A stretch of 64,000 nucleotides of DNA. It comes from Deinococcus sp. HSC-46F16 (GTDB taxonomy: Bacteria; Deinococcota; Deinococci; Deinococcales; Deinococcaceae). The position numbers were made by a program, and so were the translations under genes. Under the pieces are notes generated by a model, which was given only the letters and a program-made list of their open reading frames with translations, had not been told where the DNA came from and made no database searches. The DNA lies in assembly GCF_024171495.1 (NCBI RefSeq), contig NZ_JALJZW010000007.1:62001-126000 (forward strand), in the 5' to 3' direction. Below are positions 56,743-64,000 of this stretch, in pieces. Each line of letters starts with the position of its first letter. The stretch's first letter is position 1.

Positions 56743-58728
56743 ATGCTGAAGACCATGACCTTCTCACCTGCCGCGTCCCGGTCTTACGGTCCCCTTCAGG
56801 CCCGCGATCCCAACCTCGAAGTGCTGCTCACCGACGGCCTGGGCGGCTTCGCGCTGAGCAGCCTCGCCGGGGTACCCACCCGCTGCTACTCGGGGCTGGC
56901 GGTCAGTCACCAGCCCCCGGTGGACCGCTGGCAGCACCTCGTCTCGCCGCTGGAGAGGGTAGAGACAGGCCAGGGCGAGGTGACCCTGCACGCGCTGGAA
57001 CTGGCCCCGAACGTCTTCGAGGGCAATGGCCTGACCTGGCTCGCGGGCGTGACGTTGCGCGACCTGCTGCCCGAGCGCGAACAACTCGTGGGCGGCGTGC
57101 GGGTGCGGCGGCGGAGCTTCATGCCCCGGCACTCGGGAGCGGTGGTCTTCCTGTACGAGGTAGAAGCGCGGGAGGCGGTCACGCTGACCCTGGGCGGCTT
57201 TTTCGCGGACCGGGACATGCACCACACGCATGAGCGGGCGCCGGAGCTGACCTTCGGGGTGGAGGGGACGCGGGGCGTGGTGCGCGGCACGCGGGAGACG
57301 GGGGTGAGCCTCCACGCCCCCGGTGCGGCGGTAGAAGGCCTGACGCCCCGGCCCTTTACCCAGCGCGTCTACTTCCGGCACGACGAGGCGCGGGGCGAAC
57401 CGGAATACGAGCGCGTGGTGGGCGCGGCGCTGTGGCGGGTGACGCTGCCTCCGGGTGGGGGCCAGGTGGCGCTGGTCGTGGGGGGCCTGGGGGGGGAAGT
57501 GCCTGACCCCTGGGCCGCCTACGACACGGAGGCCACGCGGCGCCGGGCACTGGTGGAGCAGGCGTGGGAGGCGACGGGGCTGCCCGGCGACGACCTCGTC
57601 GCCACCCTCACCGTGGCCGCCGACGCTTACCTCGTGCAGCGTGGCGAGGCGGGGCTGAGCGTGATCGCGGGCTACCCGTGGTTCGCGGACTGGGGGCGCG
57701 ACACCATGATCGCGCTGACCGGCCTGACCCTCACGACCGGGCGGCACGCCGAGGCCCGCGCCCTGCTGGAGACGTTCCTGACGACCCTGCGCCGGGGCCT
57801 GACGCCCAACAACTTTCTGGAGGACGGCACGGGCGCCGGATACAACACGGTGGACGGGGCTTTGTGGCTGGCGGTGGCCCTAGAGCGGTATGTGGGGGCG
57901 ACGAATGACCTCGCCTTCGCACGGGAGGCGCTGCCCCGCCTGCGCGAACTGCTGGAGTGGCACGTGCGCGGCACCGACCACGGCATCCGGGTGGATCCAG
58001 GGGACAGCCTGCTCCTCGCTGGGGAACCGGGGGTGCAGCTCACCTGGATGGACGTGAAGATCGCCGACTGGGTGGTCACCCCCCGCCACGGCAAGCCGGT
58101 CGAGATTCAGGGGCTGTGGCTCGCGGCACTGGGGGCCGAGGGGCGGCTCGCGGCGCAACTGGACGAGGCTCCCCAGTTCGCCGCTCTGCTCACCCAGGCG
58201 CAGGCCAGCTTCGCGGCGTTCCTGGCAGACGACTTTCCCGCCGACACCCTCTCCCCGGAGGGCGAGGCCGATCCCAGCATCCGCCCGAATGCCCTGATCG
58301 CACTGGCCCTGCCCGACACGCCCGCCACCCCCGCGCAGGTGGAAGGGGCGGTGCGGCGGGCCGAGGCCGAGTTGCTGACCCCGCTGGGGCTGCACACCCT
58401 CAGCCCGCTGGACCCGCGTTTCCGGGGCAACTACGGTGGCGACCAGCTTGTGCGCGACGCCGCCTATCACCAGGGAACGGTCTGGCCGTGGCCGCTGGGG
58501 GCTTATATCGACCTCCTGCTCTCACGGGGCGAGGTGGACCGCGCCCGCGCGGCGCTGCGGGGGTTGACGGGCCATATGGGGGAGGCGGGCGTGGGCCATG
58601 TCAGCGAGGTGTTTTCCGGCGGCAGCCTGCGTCCCGGCGGGTGCCCCTTTCAGGCCTGGAGCGTCGCCGAGTTGCTGCGGGCACATGTGGCGGTGGCGCG
58701 GGCGGAGCGGGGAGCGTCCGTCCCATAA
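56743..58728 (+). CDS. Glycogen debranching enzyme (amylo-alpha-1,6-glucosidase, GH133)
   Basis: About 661 aa. The N-terminal GDE_N-like domain shows LLTDGLGGFALSSLAGVPTR and YSGLAVSHQPP. The C-terminal GH133 (alpha/alpha)6 barrel has GYPWFADWGRDTMIALTGLT, GAGYNTVDGALWLAVALERY, HQGTVWPWPLGAYID and HVSEVFSGGSLRPGGCPFQA. Removes alpha-1,6-linked glucose in glycogen turnover. ATG 56743 or 56755; no clear Shine-Dalgarno. With malEFG it adds to alpha-glucan use in this region. Confidence 0.9.
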   Translation: MLKTMTFSPAASRSYGPLQARDPNLEVLLTDGLGGFALSSLAGVPTRCYSGLAVSHQPPVDRWQHLVSPLERVETGQGEVTLHALELAPNVFEGNGLTWLAGVTLRDLLPEREQLVGGVRVRRRSFMPRHSGAVVFLYEVEAREAVTLTLGGFFADRDMHHTHERAPELTFGVEGTRGVVRGTRETGVSLHAPGAAVEGLTPRPFTQRVYFRHDEARGEPEYERVVGAALWRVTLPPGGGQVALVVGGLGGEVPDPWAAYDTEATRRRALVEQAWEATGLPGDDLVATLTVAADAYLVQRGEAGLSVIAGYPWFADWGRDTMIALTGLTLTTGRHAEARALLETFLTTLRRGLTPNNFLEDGTGAGYNTVDGALWLAVALERYVGATNDLAFAREALPRLRELLEWHVRGTDHGIRVDPGDSLLLAGEPGVQLTWMDVKIADWVVTPRHGKPVEIQGLWLAALGAEGRLAAQLDEAPQFAALLTQAQASFAAFLADDFPADTLSPEGEADPSIRPNALIALALPDTPATPAQVEGAVRRAEAELLTPLGLHTLSPLDPRFRGNYGGDQLVRDAAYHQGTVWPWPLGAYIDLLLSRGEVDRARAALRGLTGHMGEAGVGHVSEVFSGGSLRPGGCPFQAWSVAELLRAHVAVARAERGASVP

Positions 58729-58788
58729 GTCCGGCGAAAAGGCCGTGTGGCACCCGATAAGCCGAGAGGGCTTCCCACACTTATGTCC

Positions 58789-58817
58789 TTGACGTCCCCC
58801 GGTGCCGGACCTACAGT
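58789..58817 (+). promoter_or_regulatory. Leaderless sigma-70 promoter of the NrtR-like gene
   Basis: TTGACG (58789-58794), 17-base spacer, TACAGT (58812-58817), seven bases, ATG 58825. Confidence 0.7.
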
Positions 58818-58824
58818 TCGTGTC

Positions 58825-59502
58825 ATGGAGACACTTGCCCTGCCGCCCCAGGCGACCCAGGTTGGCCTGGCGGTGGACGTGGCGGCCTTTGCCATGCACG
58901 GGGGCGAGTTGCAGGTGCTGCTCGTACAGCGCGGCGAACTGCCCCATGCCCACGCCTGGGCGCTGCCCGGCGGTTTCGTCCACCCCGGCGAGGACCTGCA
59001 CGAGGCGGCGCTGCGCGAGTTGCGCACCGAAACCTCGGTGACGCTGGAGCCCCGGCACCTCGAGCAGTTCTATACCTTCGGGGCGCCGGGCCGGGACCCG
59101 CGCGGGCGCATCGTGTCCGTCGCGCACCTCGCGGTCCTCGCGCACGGCACGGTGGATGTGACGGGCGGTGGGCACACGCTGGGGGCAGGGTGGTTCCCGG
59201 CGCACCGTCCGCCCGCCCTCGCCTTCGACCACGCCGCGATCCTGACGCGGGCACTGGGGCGGTTGCGGGTGCGGCTGGAATACGCGCACCTGGCGCTGGA
59301 ATTCCTGCCTGACACCTTCACCTTGCCCGAGTTACAGCGGGTCCACGAGGCGATTCTCGACCGGCCCCTCGACAAGCGCAATTTCCGCAAGCGGTTGCTG
59401 GCGCAGGGGCTGCTCGTGCCCAGCGGCGAGCGGCGCAGCGGTCCAGGCCGCCCCGCGCAGCTCTACCGCCGGGCGAAGGGGGCGAGGGCGGCGGCGCTGT
59501 AG
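58825..59502 (+). CDS. NrtR-like Nudix transcriptional regulator
   Basis: A 225-aa protein with an N-terminal Nudix fold (GLAVDVAAFAMHGGELQVLL, ALPGGFVHPGEDLHEAALRE) and a C-terminal winged helix (PELQRVHEAILDRPLDKRNF, RSGPGRPAQLYRR). This is the NrtR/YjhB architecture: ADP-ribose-responsive repressors of NAD cofactor genes. The Nudix box has RELRTETSV instead of RE-U-x-E-E-x-G-U, so hydrolysis is probably lost. Targets unknown. The start is fixed by the leaderless promoter. Confidence 0.88.
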   Translation: METLALPPQATQVGLAVDVAAFAMHGGELQVLLVQRGELPHAHAWALPGGFVHPGEDLHEAALRELRTETSVTLEPRHLEQFYTFGAPGRDPRGRIVSVAHLAVLAHGTVDVTGGGHTLGAGWFPAHRPPALAFDHAAILTRALGRLRVRLEYAHLALEFLPDTFTLPELQRVHEAILDRPLDKRNFRKRLLAQGLLVPSGERRSGPGRPAQLYRRAKGARAAAL

Positions 59503-59600
59503 GGAGTGCGGACCGTGGAACGTAGAGCCAGCCCGGCCCACGGTCCACGTTCCACCCCCCACGTTCCGCCTCCCGGCCCCCCGGTAGAATGGCCGGAGCT

Positions 59601-59891
<291 letters not shown>

Positions 59892-59916
59892 TGGGGAGCC
59901 GTCAGTGGGGTGACGC

Positions 59917-60576
<660 letters not shown>

Positions 60577-60591
60577 CCCACCTCTGCCCTG

Positions 60592-60622
60592 CCCCGCCTG
60601 GATCTCCCCGGCGGGGCTTCTT
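60592..60622 (+). terminator. Terminator after recR
   Basis: CCCCGCC (60592-60598) / GGCGGGG (60610-60616) stem, then CTTCTTCT. Confidence 0.7.
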
Positions 60623-60650
60623 CTGCTTCTGGACCGGGTACGGTGGGGGG

Positions 60651-61259
60651 ATGAACGCCCCGGTGACGCCCGCCCCGACCGACGAGTGGTTCCGGCCTGT
60701 GCCCCTCACCGGGCGGCATGTCACGCTGGTGCCGCTGACGGAAGCGCACGCCGCCGACCTCCACGCGGGGGCGGACGAGGGGACCTACGCGCTGCTCTCG
60801 CGGGGTGGGCCGGAACCGCAGACGGTGGAGGGGTGGGCCGAGTACATCACCCGGCTCAACGCCTTGCCCGCCCGCCTGAACTGGGCGGTCTTGATGAACG
60901 GACGGGCCGCAGGCCGCATCAGCTACAGCGAGGTCCGGCCCGCCGACCGCTGGGTCGAGATCGGCACCATGCTGGTCCCCGCCGCGCAGGGCACCGCCGC
61001 CAACCCGGAGGCCAAACTGTTGCTGCTGAGCCGCGCCTTTGGGGAGCTGGGCGCGAACCGCGTGCAGTTCAAGGTGGACGCCCGCAATGCCCGCAGCCTG
61101 CGGGCGATGGAGAAGCTGGGCGCGGTGCGCGAGGGCACCCTGCGGCAGTACCAGGTGCGTCCCGACGGATTCGCCCGCGACAGCGTGGTCTTCAGCGTGC
61201 TGCGCGGCGAGTGGCCGGAGGTGCGGGCGGGACTGGAGGCGCGGCTGGCCTCGCGGTAA
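60651..61259 (+). CDS. GNAT acetyltransferase (RimJ/RimL type)
   Basis: A 202-aa acetyl-CoA-dependent N-acetyltransferase. LTGRHVTLVPLTEAHAADL start, then WVEIGTMLVPAAQGTAANPE (acetyl-CoA loop region) and NRVQFKVDARNARSLRAMEK, LGAVREGTLRQYQ, the RimJ/RimL C-terminal signature. Substrate unknown. A TACGGT box 6 bases before the ATG suggests a leaderless mRNA. Confidence 0.88.
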   Translation: MNAPVTPAPTDEWFRPVPLTGRHVTLVPLTEAHAADLHAGADEGTYALLSRGGPEPQTVEGWAEYITRLNALPARLNWAVLMNGRAAGRISYSEVRPADRWVEIGTMLVPAAQGTAANPEAKLLLLSRAFGELGANRVQFKVDARNARSLRAMEKLGAVREGTLRQYQVRPDGFARDSVVFSVLRGEWPEVRAGLEARLASR

Positions 61260-61285
61260 GGGCCGCCGCCTGGGTACACTGACGC

Positions 61286-61747
61286 ATGCCTGCCCCCCTG
61301 CGCGTGCTCGGCGCGGCCTTCGCCCTGAGTGCCTCCCCCGCCCTGGCCCTGGTGGTCCCCATGAAGGGCTGGACCCCGGTGAACGGCAATGCCAACGTCT
61401 GGGCCGACACCTCGGGCGCGTGCCTGATCCGCGAGGAACGGCACGGGCAGGCGCTGCCCTCCTTCCGCACCCAGGCGGCGGCGCGGACCTTCGCCGTGCG
61501 GCTGCAGCGCACGCTGGGCGGCCAGAAGACCGTGTCCGAGGTCGTGACGCAGCCCGTAGAACGCGGGGGCACCTGGGGGGTCCTCGCCGCCTACACCCAC
61601 GAGGCGAACGGGGTGGCCTACCGCATCAGCCAGCTTTACCTCAGCGACGCGGGCCTGCTGCGGACCGTGACGGGCAGCAGCGCCCAGCACGAGGCCAGCC
61701 CCTGCGTAAACGAGATGCGCGAGTTCCTGCGGCACGGGGCGAAGTAG
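61286..61747 (+). CDS. Secreted protein of unknown function
   Basis: A 153-aa protein with signal peptide (PAPLRVLGAAFALSASPALA, cut near residue 21). The mature part has two cysteines (SGACLIREER... ASPCVNEM) that may pair, and no recognised domain. TACACT lies 5-6 bases before the ATG. Confidence 0.7.
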   Translation: MPAPLRVLGAAFALSASPALALVVPMKGWTPVNGNANVWADTSGACLIREERHGQALPSFRTQAAARTFAVRLQRTLGGQKTVSEVVTQPVERGGTWGVLAAYTHEANGVAYRISQLYLSDAGLLRTVTGSSAQHEASPCVNEMREFLRHGAK

Positions 61748-61791
61748 CGGTCAGGGGCGTCCACCCCGCCGGACCCGCTACCCTGCCCCTC

Positions 61792-62385
61792 ATGGCCCGC
61801 CGCGTCAACCCCATTCAGGACCGCGCCCGCCGCGCCGCCCTGGAACGGGCCGCGTATTTTGCGATCTACGAGCGCGGCTACGCGGACGTGACGCTGGCCG
61901 ACATCGCCCGGCACGCGGGGGTCAGCAAGGGCACGCTGGCTTACCACTTCGGGAGCCGGGCGGGGCTGCTCGCCGCCGTCATGCGCCGCTTTACCCGCAC
62001 GGTCACGGTCGCCACCCGCCGGGCGCTGCGCCAGGCCCCCTCCCCCGAGGCCAAGCTGCGCTCGTACGTGGACAACCAGTTCTACGGGGTGGAAAACACC
62101 CGGCGCTTCTACACGGTGTCCCTCGACTTTCTGGCCGCCGCCACCCGCGACCCCGAGCTGATGGCGGTGCAGCGCGACTTTCTGCGCGAGACGCTGGCCC
62201 TCGACCTCGAACTCGCGCGACTGGGGGGCGAGGAAGGGGCCGGGGAAAGGGCGCGGCTGCTGCGGGCGCTCGTCGAGGGCCTCAGCGTGCGCTTTCTGGC
62301 CGACCCGGAGCCGGACCTGGGGGCGTACCGGGCTGAGTGCCTGCGGGGGTTGCGGGCGCTGCTGGGCTGGCCTCCGGCTCGCTGA
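61792..62385 (+). CDS. TetR-family transcriptional regulator
   Basis: A 197-aa regulator. HTH domain RRAALERAAYFAIYERGYAD, VTLADIARHAGVSKGTLAYH, FGSRAGLLAAVMRRF is textbook TetR_N. Ligand-binding C-domain of BetI-like type. TACCCT 7 bases before ATG suggests a leaderless mRNA. Its 3' end overlaps the BtuF-like gene on the other strand by 104 bases. Targets unknown; the palindrome before the MFS gene at 5417 is one possibility to test. Confidence 0.92.
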   Translation: MARRVNPIQDRARRAALERAAYFAIYERGYADVTLADIARHAGVSKGTLAYHFGSRAGLLAAVMRRFTRTVTVATRRALRQAPSPEAKLRSYVDNQFYGVENTRRFYTVSLDFLAAATRDPELMAVQRDFLRETLALDLELARLGGEEGAGERARLLRALVEGLSVRFLADPEPDLGAYRAECLRGLRALLGWPPAR

Positions 62386-63109
62386 AGGCCGCGAGCGCCG
62401 CCGCGATCTGCCGCGCTCCCTCCACCAGCCGGGGACCGGGGCGACCCAACCCACTCTCCGGCACCGCGACCACCGGCACCCCCAGCCCCCGCGCCTCGAT
62501 CAGCTCCGGGCGCAGCTTTTTCGCCCCGCACCACGAGCAGACGATCAGGTCGGGCCGCGCCGCCCGCACCTCCTCCAGCGTGAGGGGTGAACTGCGGCCC
62601 GCCCGGTCCCCCAGCGCGTTCACGGCGCCCAGCCCGGCGAGCAGGTCCGTCACCCATGACTCGCGGGTCGCCGCGATGATGGGCCGGGGCCACCACTCCA
62701 CGAGCACGCGGGGAGGCCGGGCGAAGGGTCGGATGAGGCGGGAGAGTTCGTCCCTCAGTGCATCCGCGACCGCCGCGCCCCGCTCCGGGCAGCCGATGGC
62801 CGCTGCGATGGTCCGGATGTCGACCAGAGTATCCCCGACACTCACGGGGTCGAGGACCAGGGTGGGCAGCCCCTCCCGCTCCAGCTCCGCGACCACCCGC
62901 TCCATCCCCGGCACGCTGAGGCTGGCGAGCACGAGGTCGGGCCGCGCCGCCGCGACCGCCCCCACGTCGATGTCGAGGTCGGGGCCGACCCGGACCGCCC
63001 CCTCCATGCCGGGCGCGTCGCTGTGACTGTCCACGGCGACGACCTGTCCCGCCGCGCCCAGGGCCGCGAGAATGTCCGAGTTGGAGGCGGTCAGGGAGGC
63101 GAGGCGCAC
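62282..63109 (-). CDS. BtuF-like (cobalamin/iron class) substrate-binding protein, no signal peptide
   Basis: A 275-aa periplasmic-binding-protein-fold protein: RLASLTASNSDILAALGAAG, VVAVDSHSDAP, ARPDLVLASLSVPGMERVVA, and WVTDLLAGLGAVNAL match the BtuF/FepB family. No signal peptide is seen from GTG 63109, which lies 5 bases after TACCCT (leaderless). Such cytosolic or unpredicted-export BtuF relatives are known; the role may not be import. Pro/Ala-rich C-terminal tail. GTG chosen because the upstream extension crosses the -10 box. Confidence 0.8.
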   Translation of the reverse strand: MRLASLTASNSDILAALGAAGQVVAVDSHSDAPGMEGAVRVGPDLDIDVGAVAAARPDLVLASLSVPGMERVVAELEREGLPTLVLDPVSVGDTLVDIRTIAAAIGCPERGAAVADALRDELSRLIRPFARPPRVLVEWWPRPIIAATRESWVTDLLAGLGAVNALGDRAGRSSPLTLEEVRAARPDLIVCSWCGAKKLRPELIEARGLGVPVVAVPESGLGRPGPRLVEGARQIAAALAAFSEPEASPAAPATPAGTQPGTPPGPAPGRPESAR

Positions 63110-63262
63110 GCCCCAGGGTAGCCCAGGGGAAGCCCCACCCTGCACCTTGAGGTGGCGGGAGGGCCGCGCCCGAAAAGGGTAAAGGCGGCGCGGGTCAACC
63201 CTCACCGCTTTCCCGCTGAGCGCGGGCCAAAGGCCCCTGACCGCATGGTAGGCTGGGGCGTT

Positions 63263-63892
63263 ATGAAGAACACCTTTGCCGTCACCATGACGCTGCTGCT
63301 GGCGCTCACGCTGGGCGGCTCGTATGCCGGGTACCGCATCGCGACCACCCCGCACCACGCCGAGGAGGAGGAAGCCAAGGCGGGCGCCGAGGGCATCGGT
63401 GACCCCACCACGCAGGACGTGAAGAGCGAGGACGCGCCCTCGCCCAAGAGCGCCGCGACCCAGGGCTCTGACCAGCTCACCCAGCCGCAGGGCGACACCC
63501 GCCCCGAAACGCTGGGCGGCGAGCAGTCCGGCGAGAACGGCGCGGTGGCGGCCCCCGCCGGGCAGCAGAGCGGCGGCACCGAGGAGTCCACTCCCGAGGG
63601 CGACGGCGTAGGCGGCCAGGAAGAGACGAGCGGCGTGCCCTCGCCCACCGCCCCCGAGGGCGGCGACGAGCAGACCGAGGTGGGCCAGACCGGCGCCTCG
63701 AACGTCGAGAAGTCCAGCGCGGCCAACCCCACCATCGAGGATTCGGAAGCCGCCGACATCGCCGACACGCTGGGCGGCGAGAACCGCGACGACAACGAGG
63801 CCCCGCCCCGGCAGCAGACCGGCGGGCAGCAGGGCGAGGGTGGGGGCGCGGACGAGGGCACACCGACCCCCCCGACCGACACCAACGAGTAA
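63263..63892 (+). CDS. Membrane-anchored acidic low-complexity protein
   Basis: A 209-aa protein. N-terminal signal anchor KNTFAVTMTLLLALTLGGSY, followed by ~180 residues rich in Glu, Gly, Pro, Thr, Gln and Asp with no cysteine; predicted disordered. Short repeats include TLGGE (RPETLGGEQ and ADTLGGENR). TAGGCT box before the ATG. It may be a hydration or surface-coat protein; no function assigned. Confidence 0.7.
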   Translation: MKNTFAVTMTLLLALTLGGSYAGYRIATTPHHAEEEEAKAGAEGIGDPTTQDVKSEDAPSPKSAATQGSDQLTQPQGDTRPETLGGEQSGENGAVAAPAGQQSGGTEESTPEGDGVGGQEETSGVPSPTAPEGGDEQTEVGQTGASNVEKSSAANPTIEDSEAADIADTLGGENRDDNEAPPRQQTGGQQGEGGGADEGTPTPPTDTNE

Positions 63893-63908
63893 CCCATCCC
63901 CCGAAGGT

Positions 63909-63940
63909 GACCCCCGGACCCTGTGCGCCGGGGGTCTTCC
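63909..63940 (+). terminator. Terminator after the acidic protein gene
   Basis: Nine-bp perfect stem GACCCCCGG (63909-63917) / CCGGGGGTC (63928-63936), then TTCCCT. Confidence 0.75.
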
Positions 63941-63953
63941 CTATCCTGGCCCC

Positions 63954-64000
63954 ATGCCCGGTGCCCTGCTCTCTTCCCTCCCACTGCCGGACTGGCCCAC
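63954..64000 (+). CDS. Start of a gene running off the window
   Basis: ATG 63954 lies six bases after TATCCT (63942-63947), the leaderless pattern of this genome. The open frame MPGALLSSLPLPDWP continues to the window end. Too short to identify. Confidence 0.4.
   Translation, partial: MPGALLSSLPLPDWP

Overview
The window is GC-rich bacterial chromosome carrying one complete prophage. Several things point to a Deinococcus: a malE-malF-malG set, a NadR/NrtR-type Nudix regulator, an IF3 with an Ala/Pro-rich tail, and many genes whose start codon lies 5-7 bases after a TAnnnT -10 box (leaderless transcripts). The genus call is an inference from these features, not from a database search.

Left host flank (1-9942): the 3' part of miaB, a metallophosphoesterase, deoD, an RsmB-type rRNA methyltransferase, an MFS exporter behind a TetR-like palindrome, and the maltose-type ABC importer malE-malF-malG.

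Prophage (9943-51670, about 41.7 kb): a siphovirus integrated in the 3' half of a tRNA-Val(GAC) gene. A 45-bp duplication (9943-9987 and 51626-51670) marks attL and attR, and the tyrosine integrase lies next to attR. Seen from the right, the order is: integrase; a rightward lysogeny operon (CI-like repressor whose S24 domain lacks its catalytic pair, a separate S24 protein that has the pair, an unknown 141-aa protein, and a two-TM/coiled-coil/GAF-like protein); divergent operators; a leftward early operon (Cro-like, Xis-like, small proteins, Bet recombinase, a lambda-O-like initiator with iterons inside its gene, DnaB, VRR-NUC nuclease, HTH paralogues); then the leftward late region (terS, terL, scaffold, capsid, portal, head-tail genes, tail tube, frameshifted tail chaperone, a 2531-aa tape measure with an embedded peptidoglycan hydrolase, Dit-like protein, hub, beta-helix fibre, small membrane proteins, M23 endolysin, holin candidate). 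Lipoprotein or secreted 'moron' genes sit between phage genes, some with their own host-type leaderless promoter.

The strongest unexplained signal is a bipartite motif in front of seven late transcription units: CCGGGTGTCA, 11 bases, then A-N2-(C/T)-T. It has nearly fixed spacing to start codons and usually follows an intrinsic terminator. I interpret it as a phage-specific late promoter driving mostly leaderless mRNAs, probably needing a phage activator.

Right host flank (51671-64000): the rest of tRNA-Val, tRNA-Cys, a glycerophosphodiester phosphodiesterase lipoprotein, thrS with a structured leader, a DUF805 protein, a glutaredoxin-like protein, infC with a probable ATA start, a glycogen debranching enzyme, an NrtR-like regulator, ybaB-recR, a GNAT acetyltransferase, a secreted protein, a TetR regulator overlapping a BtuF-like protein tail to tail, an acidic low-complexity anchored protein, and the first codons of one more gene.
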